Positions 24,301 through 36,255 of a stretch of DNA of 64,000 bases are shown piece by piece. The position numbers and the translations under genes are program-made. The number at the start of each line of letters is the position of its first letter. The stretch's first letter is position 1. Source of the stretch: Hymenoscyphus infarciens (Eukaryota; Ascomycota; Leotiomycetes; Helotiales; Helotiaceae); NCBI GenBank assembly GCA_001414345.1, contig LLCB01000039.1, positions 1-64,000 on the forward strand. The letters run 5' to 3'. Below the pieces are notes generated by a model. That model had not been told where the DNA came from. It was given only the letters and a program-made list of their open reading frames with translations, and did not search any database.

Positions 24301-27186
24301 ATCTTAGTTAATATAATACCTAGCTCTTTCTAGTATACATTATAATCTTAGTACTAATAGGTAGCTAAATCGCTTATAAAGTCTTTAAATATTAATATTT
24401 ATAAGAAAGGTTAAGTACTCTTATATAAAGTTATATATAGCTTTATTCTAGAGTAGAAAAGAGTATCTAAATTATTATATAATAGAGAACCTTTTAACTT
24501 CTATCCTTTTCTTATTCTCTTAGATAAGTATATTTTAAAGATTATTTAAAGTAATATTTAGGTTGTCTATATTATTAATATAAAGAATAAAAGAGGTATT
24601 AGATTATACTATATAGAATTTAGCTCTTCTAATTAGTATATTAACTATTATCGATTCTAAAGATAGAGTATATCTCTTTCTAAACTAGATATTAAATTAA
24701 CCTTTTATATCTTTATTAATTAGAATACTTTTAATAAGTCTAATATATATAAGATATTAGTTATATCTTATACTTAACTTTTAAGCTACTCTGGTATTGA
24801 TTATTACGCTAAAGAAGTTCTCTTTTATATATCTTTTAGTTATTATTATAAACACCTTCTCTATAAATTTATATATAATATTAGAAGTATTATTTAAGTT
24901 ATTTAGGTTTTATAGAATATATTTATTAATAGTGTATTTTTATACTAAACTTATTAAATTTATAGTAAGTTATTTAGTATTTAAATTATTAATAAATCTT
25001 ATAGAAGTAATATTATAATAGATAACTTTGTTATCTAAGCTAGTATCTAATAAGTAACTATCTTCTTTTAATAGAGCGATAGTATAAAGTATCTCTAATA
25101 TCTTCTCTTTCTAGGTACTCTAAGCGTATACTATATTTATATTATATACCTTTCTAGTATATCTATCTTACTTCTTTTTAAAGTGTTTAGAATTCTTATT
25201 AGTCTATTTAGTAAAGTAATAGTTCTACTTTTCTTAACTATAATTCTAAGATAAATGATCGTCTTTTCTATATATATAATATATCTTCTTCTTCTTATAT
25301 TAATTTATATTACTAAATTTATTTATACTACTATATTATCTACTCTTATAGAAGTGTTTCTTAGTTATTATAGTTTTATTTATAACTATCTCTAAGTAGA
25401 CTTTTATATAGAATTAAATTAAACTTTATAGGAGAGTAATAGTATTAGAAATCGAAGAGTCTTAGAGTAAGGTTAATATTATAATAGTATAATCTAGGAC
25501 CTTTTTATATATTAAAATTAGCTTATTTAAAAACTAACTATTAGTATAAAAGTCTATAAGAAGGGAAAATCTTAGTAAATTAAGTCTTAATAATATATTC
25601 TTAAAAGACTATAATATTAATACTCTAGATACTTATATTATCTCTTATAAATCGATGTTATTCTACTTAGATAATTAGCCTCTTTTATAAAGTTTATTTT
25701 TAAAGTATTATTATATAGATATAGATAAAACTTTAAAAGATTAATTAATATTTTTGTTAAAAAGTATAGTATAAAAGTAATTTGAAGTATTACCTTTTAA
25801 TATAGTAGAGAAGGTAAGAGAGTAAATTATTAGTAATACTTTACTTCTCTTATATATATCTTTAAATATTATAACTTTAATTATAAAGTTATCTTCTTTT
25901 CTATTATACTTTTAATTGTCTTTATATACTTTTATAAGAGTGTTTAATATATAAGAGTAGTCTTAACTCTTTTAAGAATTTTATAAAGTTAACTCTAGTT
26001 TAAAATATACTATATTTATTTATACTAGTAGTTTTCTACTAGGATTATCTTATTACTAATTATGTTCTAGATACTTGAAGATATTATTAAAATCATTGTT
26101 ACTAATATCTTTACTAAATTAATAGGATATAAAGAAGGAGGTTTAGTTGTCTTTTAGTAGACTTAAAGGTTAGATTAGAGGTTATGCTAGATTACTTAGG
26201 TCTTTCCTTTTAGTTAGTAGGATTAAAGTTGTTAAAGGTGTTAGTTATTATATTAGTTATTATTATTATTATATAGTAGATGCTTATAAAGCTTTGTCTC
26301 TAGCCTTTGTCTTAGATTAGGTGTTTTAAGTAATATTTTTAACTAGAGGTTATTATTATTAGAGTTGTTATTACTATAGCTTTTATTGTCTTTTAGTATA
26401 TTCTACTATATATTTATAACGAGATTTAAAGACTCTACTACTAGTGTCTCCTCTTAATACTATAGCTTTTAATTCTTCGTCTAACTACTTAGTTTAGTTA
26501 ACCTTAGTAGTAGTGTTATATAGTACTTAAGATATAAGTATTTTATATCTATTTATCTTAACTTATATACCTCTTTTATAAAGCGTCTATTATAACTTAG
26601 TATTTATAGATTAGTAGATCTTAGTAAATTTATCTTAATCTTATTTTTTAAAGTCTACTTAAAATTCGTCTTAAAGAAGAAGGTCTTTATTCTCTTCTTT
26701 AGTATACTCTTCTTCTTATTTAGTAGTAAAAATCGTCTCTTCTATTTATATTAACTTTAGCTTTAGTACTAGCTTTAGAGCTTATTTTAGTACTAAAGTT
26801 GAAGCTTCTAAAGTTATTAGAATTAGTATTAGTATGTCTATTATATTATAGATATTATAAATGTTATAGATATTATAGATAAATTTAGATATTATTAAAA
26901 GTCTGTTTATTCTTTACTTAGTAGGTAAAAGAGATATTAGGTTTTAGGTAAATAGGTGTCTTAGAGAGTATAAATTATCTTAGAGGATAATAAGAGGTTA
27001 GTATTAGTAATTAGTACTTCTTATATTAAGAAGCGTTTACTATTTATTATAAATTTAAATAGTAGAAGGAACTACGATTTATAAAGAGGAGTCTACTAGT
27101 AATATCAAGTTTACTTTTATATAAGCATATCTATAGCAGAAATATACGAAGTAACTAAGTATCTAATCTATATGTCTACTAATTAG

Positions 27187-27358
27187 TATTAGTATAACTT
27201 ATAGTTATAAAAGCAATATAAAAAGAGTTATATTATCGTTTGTATATATCGAGTAAAGCTAGCTACGATGTCTACTTAAGTAGCCTCTAAGCGAGTATAC
27301 GTGTACCTACGTATACTAATCCGAATCGCTATTTACCTCTTAAATATATATACCGACA
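27187..27358 (-). repeat. Copia LTR (5' LTR)
   Basis: 172 bp matching 21181-21352, followed by the TSD TCTAT at 27359-27363. The adjacent internal sequence, where a primer-binding site is expected, is too altered to name the priming tRNA. Confidence 0.88.
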
Positions 27359-29221
27359 TCTATAGAGCTTTTTTATAAAAAGGAATAAAGAATTAATATT
27401 TTAATATATAGATAAAAGATATCTAATATATTTACTTAAGAACTAGATTATGAAAACAGTGTTTCTAGAGTAGAAAGCGTAGTTTATTTAAAGTATAATA
27501 TCTTAGTAAGTGGAATTTAAGCTATTTAATTTATAAATGATTTACTATACTATCTAGAAGAAGTGTTATTAGAAATAATTTCAATAGAGAAATAAGAGAG
27601 AAAATAGTGAAATATTAGGTTTTCTATATATCAAAAGTAGTAGACTAGAATATATTTAAAAGAGAAATAAGAAAATAAGATAATAATCAACTATATAGAG
27701 CCTAGTAGCCTAATTAAGTAAAAGTAAACGCTATATAAAAGAAATATATATATAAGAAATCGCGAGAAATTATCTAAATTATAGCTATAGAGTTTAATTT
27801 AGTCTTAAACGAGATAGTAATTTAATACTTTAGCCTCTCGAATATTATCGTATAAACCTTTCTTAAGTAAGATTTTCTATTTAAATTAGTCGCGATATAA
27901 TATAGAAATAGAAGAGAAAGCATCGACAAATAAAGAGGAATCTCTAAATGTAGAACAGATAATAGTACTAAATAAACTATATAGAGAGTATACTATAGCT
28001 ATTAAGACGTACTTTCGAACTTACTTATTCTAAAACACCTAGGTTAATATCTCTCAATTTTTCAAAACACTTAAGATAACTTACCTAAGTTCTCTTATAA
28101 AGCTAGAACAATAAGAGTTTAATAGACAAGAACAAACTAGATTTATTTACTACGCCACTCGGCAGATTATAACCCTAGTAATTAAGAACCTTATGCTCTA
28201 AACAATCCCCTAAGTAGCCCCGAGAATCACAGACAACGAGGGTTCAAACACGAGGTAGAGGACTAAGAATAAATCCAGACAAGAATCCAGGTAGGATGCT
28301 AAAGAGAGGCTTGTATTTGTCTAGCCGACTAGTCCAAGTATAGTAATCTATAGAACAGTAGAGAGAAATGGGGTAGTCTGAATTCGAATTCAAATTATAT
28401 ATTAACAGCGAAGAGAGAGAAGAAGGTGGATTTTCGTAAAGAGAGAAGTCTTATAGTGAGAAAGAGAGCGATGATATATACTATGTTATACTATGCTATG
28501 CTATGTTATTGAATACTTCCCCTTCTTTCTTCTTTACGGACCACAAAGGCGCTGAATGACTCCATAGATGGCAATACGACCTTGTAGATTTAGACGACCG
28601 CTTGGATTATTACATGAACATAATAAACATGACAGAAATCGCATTTTTGCCGGAGGTGGCTGGTGTGAGAAGTTGCGCAACACTCACGACACTAGGTATT
28701 TGTACCACATCATAGCTACTCATAAGGTTCTTAACCAGTAGGAGTAAATAAACGGCTCTTCGCATCCATATCCTAGAATTAGAAAACGATCATCAACATC
28801 TCCACGATAGTCGTGCTATCTTTTATATCAACCCGCGACATTTCTGGCGAAGGACAGGTGATTGTGATATCAACGTAAACGAACGAGGTACTGCTTTAGT
28901 CTCGTTATTTACTACCCTATTCAACACGCAGGACTTATATAGTAGTATAGCAGTAGCGTGTCGGCTAGTGAGATCGAACATCGGTTAAGCGTATATAATT
29001 CTTCCTTAGAAGATAGAATAGGTTTAAAGAGAGAAATTCTAAATATATATTATTTCTTATAAGAAGTCCAGGTGTATATAGTTCTAACACTGCTTTTTCT
29101 ATAGTTAAAAACTCACTAGAAGCTATAAGAGAGAGGCTAATTATTATACTAGAAATAGAAAGTAGTTTAAAAGAAAGTAGAAGTCTAAAAATAAAGAAGT
29201 AGCGAATAGTATAAGTATAAA

Positions 29222-29345
29222 TTATTTAATTAATTAATTATTAATCTAATTAATAGAAGTAGATTAGATTATAATTAATAGGTTTTAATTAATTAAATTA
29301 TATTATATTAATATAATTAATTACTATATAACTATATAAGTATAT
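29222..29345. repeat. TAAT/ATTAATTA-rich repeat, related to 29815-29950
   Basis: This run of ATTAATTA, TTAATCTAATT and GATTAGATTATAATTAA blocks shares GATTAGATTATAATTAA with the array at 29860-29890. No coding potential. Confidence 0.45.
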
Positions 29346-29689
29346 AAGTATATATATACTAATTAAGAATAAAGTAGTTATTCTTATACTTAAGCTCTTT
29401 CTTTCTGCTCTCCTTCTCTTCTCTTTCCCTCTCTAATCTCTACTTTCCTTCTTCCTCTAACGCTTTCTTAATATAGAAACCCTCGCTCTTTAAGCTAGTA
29501 ATAGCTTTAAAAGTCTAGAATTTATTTAGAAATCACGTAGTTTCGAATCATTTATAAGGCTTATAAAGCTTATAAAGTTTAAAATGAGTAATTACAAATA
29601 TTAGCAATCGATATTTCTTAGTAAAGAATTCATCGCTAAGGAGTTTATTAAGGCTCAAAATAAGGAAGTTACGTAGTAAAAAGGCTGCT

Positions 29690-29812
29690 TAGAAGGTCTC
29701 GCTTAAGCTCCTGGCATGCTGTGCCGGAACGCCACTCCGACGCCACTCCGACGCCACACCGAGCACTCGGTCCGTGCTCCGAGACCCACGAGGCGGTCAC
29801 GTGCCATACTAA
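29690..29812. other. Isolated GC-rich island with ACGCCACTCCG repeats
   Basis: About 120 bp of high GC sits inside AT-rich DNA. It contains tandem CGCCACTCCGA units (about 29729-29758) and a short hairpin, GAGCAC ... GTGCTC. CpA and TpG are abundant, so RIP has not touched it. Origin unknown. Confidence 0.45.
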
Positions 29813-29814
29813 TC

Positions 29815-29950
29815 AATTAATCAATTATTAATCAATTATTAATCAATTATTAATCAATTAATGATGATTAGATTAGATTAGATTATAATTAACACCTTAT
29901 TAATTAATAATTAGATTAATCATAGGTTATTAATCTAATCAAATCTAATC
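29815..29950. repeat. Tandem and palindromic TAATCAATTAT array
   Basis: Several TAATCAATTA/TTAATCAATTAT units are followed by GATTAGATTAGATTAG. An inverted counterpart (CTAATCAAATCTAATC) lies near 29935, so the block can form a hairpin. Confidence 0.6.
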
Positions 29951-31132
29951 TAAGCATTACTTTCGCTAGTAGCAAATAGCAATAAAAAAAGGCAAATAAA
30001 GTATTAGAGAAAAACCTATAGTATAGAACTTAAAAACCAAGACTAGTATACTAAAGAATCATAAACAAAGTATTACTCACCAAGAATTACTCTTTAAACA
30101 CCCCTGGAAACAGAGAAGTGGCGTAGAATTTACTAGATGAGATGATATGTAGGAAGTTTTTCTGTTATGTAAGAAAAAAAGAGTATTAAGAGAGCGAGAG
30201 TAGCGAGAGTAGAGTATGTTAAAGTAATAGTAGAAAGGACTTGAATGACCGCGGGCGGGTCGTATGAAGATTATTTAATATAAAATGAAACTCGAGAAAG
30301 TAAATAGGAAATCCTAAAGGTATAAAGAGAAAGATCTCTCAACCCGGTACAAACTCACAAACTCACAAACTCATATATAATAAAGCCCGCTAAAAAAGAG
30401 ACCGCATCTCAGCTATTTCTTTACAAGGTAGCTTGTTATAGTAACTTATAATATGCAAGAGGTTCTACTAATAATATTATTTTTCAATCCAATTCAATCT
30501 CAAGCGCACAATACAATTCGGTCTGTCTAGGGAAAGATGCTGAGTGTATGTACGATATAGGTAGCCACATACGCCATCTTCATTCGAAAATGCCTACTGC
30601 CTACTTTTGCTGCAAGTCGTCATGTGCGATTCCTAGCTAGCCTAGGTAGGAGTAGCAAGTTTTTTTTTGTTTTGTTTTTGCTATTCGTCAGGAACCGGGG
30701 AATAGCAAACAAGCACTTTTGGGTTTAAAGGAACAGAACGGCAACGACGTGGTTGTTGAGATGGGAAGGGCTATCGGACTTCGGAAAATGACAAAGATAA
30801 GTAGCGAGAGATTGACTGTAGAGGAAATGCTAAAGAAGCTCTGAGGGACGACTCTGGAGATCTTCATTGACAAATGAGAACATAATCCGACTCCCCTTTC
30901 TGTAGAACAAAAATCGAGTAGTAGTTTGGATGAAATGCTAATAATAAGTAATGAATTCACTCCATTACTCTGACTCCATGTTAGGAACTCCTTTAGCTCG
31001 TCCCATGAACTAAATCTAAAAGCGTTCTGTTTTGCCAATGTGCAAAATATAGTGAGATAACTTGCCTGTCTCGTTTTCCCACGCGAGTTTTCAAACTTGC
31101 CTGTAATTTTCATACTTCCGTTCGTTCCATTT

Positions 31133-32059
31133 TCATGACTTTGTAGGCGTCGATTTGGTTTCTTGAAACCCTTGAGTAGTAGGTGTACCAGAATCCTCCT
31201 TCTCCACCAAAACACACTCCTCATCCTCCGTCTTCTCAACCTCCTTAGAAAGTGTCTTCCCATAATCCCCCCACAACTGCTCCACCGGACGTCCACACAA
31301 TTCCGTCCAAAACCGCTTCTCCTCGTACCTCTCGATCCTCAATTTCTCATTCAGCCTCCGGACCAACCCACTGCCAAACCTGTTCTCTAGGTATTCCAGA
31401 AAATAGCCCGTGTGTTGATATCCTGCGTCCCATTTACCCGTCGCCTCTTTCCTCCAATGCGGAGGACTTAATTCAGCGTTTAATCGTACCCAATCCGCGA
31501 TCCCTTCTATGAGCCCACCAGGACATGTTCCAAAAGCGTTATGTTGATAACAATGTACCATCTCATGTGTGAGGACCCCCATTATTTCGTGTGTTTTTCG
31601 GGAGGCGGCGATGGAATTGTGGATGTAATCGAGTGAGAAATGGATTTCTTTATGATCGGAGTCGAGGTCGGTTCCGGTTGTGTATGCTACTCCGGGCATG
31701 GAGCGTAGTATCAAGGTTACTGATCTCGTGGGCGGGATTGTGGTCGTTGTTGATCTGGGGGATTGGTAGAGGAGGGAGAGAACGCTTTGAACGGATTTTT
31801 GGAGGGCGGAACTTGCTGTTACTGCGGTGAGGAATGTATTGGCGCCTTCGTGGTTTAGGTCGCGGATTTCGAGTCGGAGTTTTGGGACAGGGAATTGAGG
31901 TTCGGGAATAGGTTTTTGTTTGGGTGATTTGGAAGCTGTCTCCTCCTTCTTGGGCGGAGGGGGAGCTGGTGTTTGTGCTGGTGGTGCGGCATGGCGGGAG
32001 GATTGGGGAGGCATGAAGACTGGTGTGGGTAATGGACTGGAAGCGGGGAGTTCGACCAT
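31133..32059 (-). CDS. Basic secretory protein (BSP)-type zinc metalloprotease-like protein (308 aa)
   Basis: A single exon from ATG 32059. The family signature is clear: H165-E166-x-x-H169 within GVLTHEMVHCYQHN, followed by GGLIEGIADWVRL (183-193) and a WDAGYQHTGYFLEYLE segment. These match the 'plant basic secretory protein / peptidase of plants and bacteria' family (PF04450), whose His residues bind zinc. Residues 1-60 are Pro/Lys-rich and disordered, without a typical signal peptide, so the product may be intracellular or non-classically secreted. The C-terminus is acidic (EVEKTEDEE). Length fits fungal members. It is divergent from STU1 with about 750 bp between starts, which holds a long TA repeat. 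No lesions are seen. The substrate is unknown. Confidence 0.85.
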   Translation of the reverse strand: MVELPASSPLPTPVFMPPQSSRHAAPPAQTPAPPPPKKEETASKSPKQKPIPEPQFPVPKLRLEIRDLNHEGANTFLTAVTASSALQKSVQSVLSLLYQSPRSTTTTIPPTRSVTLILRSMPGVAYTTGTDLDSDHKEIHFSLDYIHNSIAASRKTHEIMGVLTHEMVHCYQHNAFGTCPGGLIEGIADWVRLNAELSPPHWRKEATGKWDAGYQHTGYFLEYLENRFGSGLVRRLNEKLRIERYEEKRFWTELCGRPVEQLWGDYGKTLSKEVEKTEDEECVLVEKEDSGTPTTQGFQETKSTPTKS

Positions 32060-32100
32060 ATCGCGATAAGGAGGAGGGGGTTGGCACAGAGTTAAAATCC

Positions 32101-32115
32101 AAGGATATATATATC

Positions 32116-32143
<28 letters not shown>
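32101..32143. repeat. (TA)n microsatellite
   Basis: A near-perfect AT dinucleotide run of about 40 bp just upstream of the BSP-type protease start, in its 5' region. Confidence 0.9.
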
Positions 32144-32146
<3 letters not shown>

Positions 32147-32514
32147 CTAGAAACCAAGTTGAAGAGCAGGAGAGGAGAGAAAGCAGACGGGATATAGAGA
32201 TACAACAAGTGCAATAGAACAGGAAGTACAAGACAGCGGAACAAGTTTGTCGTTACTCTGAGCGTCAACATCCTGAGAGAGATCGGATGGAGATCCCCGT
32301 AACTATAACCGAAACACTGGGGCAATTGACCCCTGTTGGGACACAGACCAATGAGGAAGGGTTGAGCGGTCTGGTTGTGTAGCAACGGCAGGCGCATCTC
32401 CACACCTCCACACCAGCACAGGCACAGGCAGGCACAGGGCCAGACAGCAACAGCAACAGGGCTCTTTCCTAAATAACAACAGTCGCGACAAAGAAACATT
32501 TCATCCCACAATCG

Positions 32515-32690
32515 CTGCACCGCACCGCACCGCACCACACTACACTACACGGCACCCCACGACGACCGATCTTGTACGTCTTGGATCCTATTTCTATTGC
32601 ATCTCACCTCTCACCTCTCACCTCTCACCACTGTGGTAGAGCTTGTGTACTACGCCATCCCATCCCATCCCATCCTATCCCAACCGACCG
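32515..32690 (+). promoter_or_regulatory. Short tandem repeats in the STU1 upstream region
   Basis: In order: CGCAC repeats (about 32516-32536), CTCACCT repeats (32607-32632) and CATCC repeats (32656-32684), 120-290 bp before the STU1 ATG. The CATCC array resembles the one before MED8. A regulatory role is inference. Confidence 0.35.
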
Positions 32691-32806
32691 ACGCCTAATC
32701 TACTCTCTACTCTCTACTTCATGTGCGACGCCAACTGAATTAAGCTACAGTAACTTCCAGGTTGGCCAAAGAGGCATCTGACGGGACTTCTCTCCCAGCT
32801 GTCACG

Positions 32807-35800
32807 ATGACCGAAAAAATCACTGAGGAGCAGGTTGCAACTCTGCAATCCATCCTGCGAACCGATGCCATCATCGATACCAAGGTCGCCCACATCAACA
32901 ATGCGAAATCCTGCATCAAGCAGAACAATGTCCCCGATGGATGTATCCTACCCCTCTTCGAGGCCGTCCGCACCGCCATGGCATCGCAACATGCCCAGAT
33001 TGTTCAGGCTGGATTCTCCACCTTGAATCACCTCCTCGCGAGAATGTCGAGACAGGAACCAAAATATGTCATCAAGGAAGCTGGTCGGACGTTGCCCTTG
33101 GTGATTGAAAAGATGGGCGACCCGAAGGAAAAATACAGATCCCTTGCTGCGACCTGCCTCACAACCTTCTGGAAGGTAGCGCCTCTGGAGGTGGAACGGA
33201 TAGTCAAGAACGCTGGTCTGGTGGGCAAGAATCCAAGGATGAAGGAAGCTTCAATGGCTTGGGTGGTCGAGGTAATCCATACCATTCCCAAAAGTGCGTG
33301 GAGCTAGGTTGCTAAGATGATCTAGATGCATCAAACATGTGGAATGGCTTTCAAGAGTTTTGTCACAACGTTGATGGACCTTCTCGAGGACGCAGATGGC
33401 ATGGTCAGAGACGCTGCCCGAAATACTGTCATTACACTTTTCCAGTAAGTTTATCTATTCGCTTGCAATACATTTTCGTAGACTAACACCACGACAGAAA
33501 TGCGCCAAATGGTGCCAAGTCAGATCTCAAAAAGCAATTGAAGAATTTCAACGTCCGCCCGGCAATCGTCTCAACCATTACCACCGCCATCGAGCAGGGA
33601 ATTTCGGCCGAAGTAGAGGAGGAAGCTGCTCCGCGACCACAGATGCACAAATCTGCTACCGCCAGACCCGCGACGCCCGTGATAGAGGCCAAAACCGAGT
33701 ATGTCGAGCCATCATACGTAAATACCACGAGAGAATTGGACGAGACTTTGAAGGATATGCACGCGTGCTTCGAAGGCAAGGAGTCGGAGCAAAACTGGTT
33801 TGCCAGAGAGAAGGCTTGCAATAAAATTCGACGATTAAACGCAGGCAACGCTCCGCAGGACCACAAAGACGCCTTCCTTGTTGGAGTCAAGAGTCTCTTG
33901 GATGGAATTCTCAAGGCAGTAAATTCACTACGAACGAGTCTTTCAAAAGAAGGATGTAGTTTGATTCAAGAAGTCACGAGGACAAATGGCAGTGGAATGG
34001 ATCCAATGGTGGAAATTCTGCTTCAGAATCTCATCAAGTTGTGTGGAGGAACAAAGAAAATCAGTTCACAAAATGGTAACGTGACGGTCGACATCATCAT
34101 CGGCAAGGTTACATACAACAATCGGATCATGCAACACATCTGGCTTGCTTGTCAAGACAAGAATGTACAGCCTCGGACGTACGCGACGGGTTGGTTGAAG
34201 ACTTTGTTAAAAAAGGAGGCTCATCACAGAAGTCAGCTTGAGCATGATGGAAGTTTGGATTTGATCGAAAAGTGCATCAAGAAGGGTTTGGCAGATGCCA
34301 ATCCAGGAGTACGAGAGAATATGAGATCAACGTACTGGGCATTCGCACAGATTTGGCCAGCCAAGGCCGAAAGGTAAGACACAGAAGTCCGATGGCCTAC
34401 TTTCACAGCTAACATATGAAATAGCATTATGGGTGGTTTAGAGCCAACGCAGCAAAGACTATTGGAAAATGCACCAGATAACCCAAATTCCCCGAAAAAG
34501 CCAGAAGCAGCCGCCGCCAAACCTGGACTTGGCTTTTCTAAGAGTACCACCGGCCCACCAAAACCTTCATTAAGAGAACACATGCTGGCCCAGAAAAAAG
34601 CAGCAATGGCAAATAAGAATATGCCACCGAGACCAGAATCCGCAATGGCGGCATTGTCACCTGTCCGACATGTTTCCAGCCAGAAATCCACGGTGTCGGA
34701 AGCACCCGTTAGAGCAAGACCTGAAAGATCCGAGAGACCCGAATCCAGTAATAAAGTATCCCATGGTGGTCTATCTGTTGCACCGATGAGACCTACGAAA
34801 CGCCCTGGTCCTCGGCCTGAGTTGGCTGCCAGACCCGCTACGGCTGGTCCCTACTCTGTCAGACGACCTGGTCATGTTCCTACTAATAGCGACAGTAATG
34901 CCAGTCCGACAAATGTGAGGACGATGAAAGGGAGAACGCCAAGTGCGACCTCAACCACAAATACCACACCGAAGCGTGTTCCTGCTAGACCAAACACCAG
35001 CCATTCTAATCACGCTTCACAATCCAGTCATACGAGTCCTGCGAGGAGCACCAAGAGTGTCAATTCAGCAAAGGGCACAGTTGGTAGAGTTGCTCCGTCA
35101 CCAAAAACTTCAAGTCCACCTAAATCCAGCCCGCCGAAATCCAGCCCCCCAAAATCCAACCCTCCAAAACCAAGACTGGTATCTAGCAAGACCTTGGGTT
35201 CGAGTCCAGCAGGAGATGATGAGAATTTTACTATGGTTGTACCCAAGTTGTCTTCTGGCTTGAGAGAAACGCAACCCAAACCATCACGCATGGTAGATTC
35301 TTTAGACGAAGAGGAGCTATCGACACCCTCGAAACCCCTACAAGTTTACGAGGATCCATTTTCAAGTACAGGAGACCAAACTACGCCAAGACCTTTAATG
35401 ACAGCACCCGTCCTTGAGGAAGTCGCCATAAACGAGGATGCTCTAAATCTGATGAGAGGTCCGATGAATATCATTGAACCTGTCAAAGCACCTCTCATGT
35501 CACCCGAACGATTCAAACAAAATTCACGATTACTTGATAGCGGTATCAACAAGATCAAATCAAAATCCTTGGATGTCCATGGCTTTCGAAAACTTCAGGG
35601 AATGATCAGAGATAATAAAGCAGCCTGGAGCGAAGACAAATTCGATGTTCTCCTTCTGGGATTGTTTGAGTACTTGGAATCGAGTTTGGAAAATCTCGCT
35701 CCAGAGAAGGTTCTTGATGTTAAGGCGCAGATTTTGGCGACTATCAAGTTGATGTACAAGAAAGAGCGCGCCAACGTCGAACCGCATGTCGCACGAGGTC

Positions 35801-36255
35801 TAGAATCCATATTGACGACGAGAAGCGCCTACGACTCAAGAGTCCACATCGTTTCTGGCCTTGAACTTTTGGCTAAAGACCTCCTCGAGCTTGCGCCTCC
35901 TAAAGAGACACTTTCCTCCATCACCGCCCGTCTCCTTCATGAGTCCGAGAAGATGAGCGTGGAATCATGTCGCACACTCTCCCTCGGCCTTTCTATTTTG
36001 AAGGAGCTTCTCGAGGTCAAGGAACAATTCATGCCAAGTGAGAAGCAGGTTATGGATGTGGGACGCTTGGCGGAACGATGTATTGAGAGTAGTGAAAGTG
36101 GGGTGCGAATGGATGCTGTGTTGTTATGTGTGGGGGTTCATGGGAGGGTGGGCGAGGGTCGGTTTTGGAGGAGTGTGGAGGGCGTGGGGGATGGTGGGAA
36201 GAGTTTGGTTACTTATTATATCGTGAGGAGAGAACGGGAGCTCGAGGGGAACTGA
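32807..36255 (+). CDS. STU1: STU1 / CLASP microtubule plus-end tracking protein (about 1096 aa)
   Basis: Exons are 32807-33271, 33326-33444, 33498-34373 and 34425-36255. Introns have GTAATC, GTAAGT and GTAAGA donors with TAG or CAG acceptors, and all joins keep frame. CLASP proteins bind microtubules and the spindle midzone and rescue microtubules through TOG domains. Features: a HEAT/TOG-like N-terminal domain (about 1-200, with MGDPKEKYRSLAATCLTTFW), a second helical domain (about 230-480, NWFAREKACNKIRRLN and ENMRSTYWAFAQIWP, typical CLASP_N), and a long Ser/Pro/Lys/Arg-rich basic linker (about 490-760) with three near-perfect PPKSS repeats (35118-35160). The linker is the expected microtubule-binding part. 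A helical C-terminal domain follows. Length fits fungal STU1. Start chosen at ATG 32807, before the conserved ITEEQVATLQSIL; the frame is open upstream but has no ATG. Confidence 0.92.

Larger units (their letters stand above)
21181..27358 (-). mobile_element. Complete RIP-degraded Ty1/Copia-type LTR retrotransposon, TSD TCTAT
   Basis: Two 172-bp LTRs (21181-21352 and 27187-27358) are nearly identical apart from RIP-type transitions. The 5-bp direct repeat TCTAT flanks the element (21176-21180 and 27359-27363). In transcription orientation (- strand) the LTR starts TGTCGGTATA and ends ACTAATA. In the 3' half, the - strand at about 22462-22380 reads TNNTLILINNAFTNKEE, the RIP-altered counterpart of the TDDTL ... 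F ... KE segment found in the reverse transcriptase region of fungal Copia elements. No intact frame remains. Size (6.2 kb) fits Copia. The 25.7-27.1 kb part, probably gag, keeps TpG but lacks CpA on the + strand. Confidence 0.85.
12846..28100. repeat. AT-rich RIP-mutated transposon block
   Basis: About 15 kb has very low GC, almost no CpA or TpG, and many TpA, TAA and TAG. CpG, CpT and CpC persist, so the pattern is context-specific C-to-T mutation rather than simple AT drift. No intact gene is present. Recognisable units are annotated separately. The rest (15633-18430 apart from the Copia match, 18611-21175, 27364-28100) is degraded repeat I cannot classify. Confidence 0.85.
28100..30690. 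other. Mixed-composition intergenic DNA between AT block and gene island
   Basis: Composition fluctuates: 28160-28950 is moderately GC and little RIP-mutated, 28960-29690 is AT-rich with CT-rich stretches, and 29990-30680 is intermediate. There is a (GCTAT/GTTAT)n-like tract near 28482-28510. No gene, tRNA or rRNA was recognised. Confidence 0.4.

Noticed and set aside
24797..25018. Hydrophobic 73-codon + strand frame
   Set aside because: It is an A/T composition artefact on the non-coding strand of the Copia element.
30688..31296. 202-codon - strand frame overlapping the BSP-type protease
   Set aside because: It is out of frame with the conserved protease and reads into its 3' region. It lacks domains.
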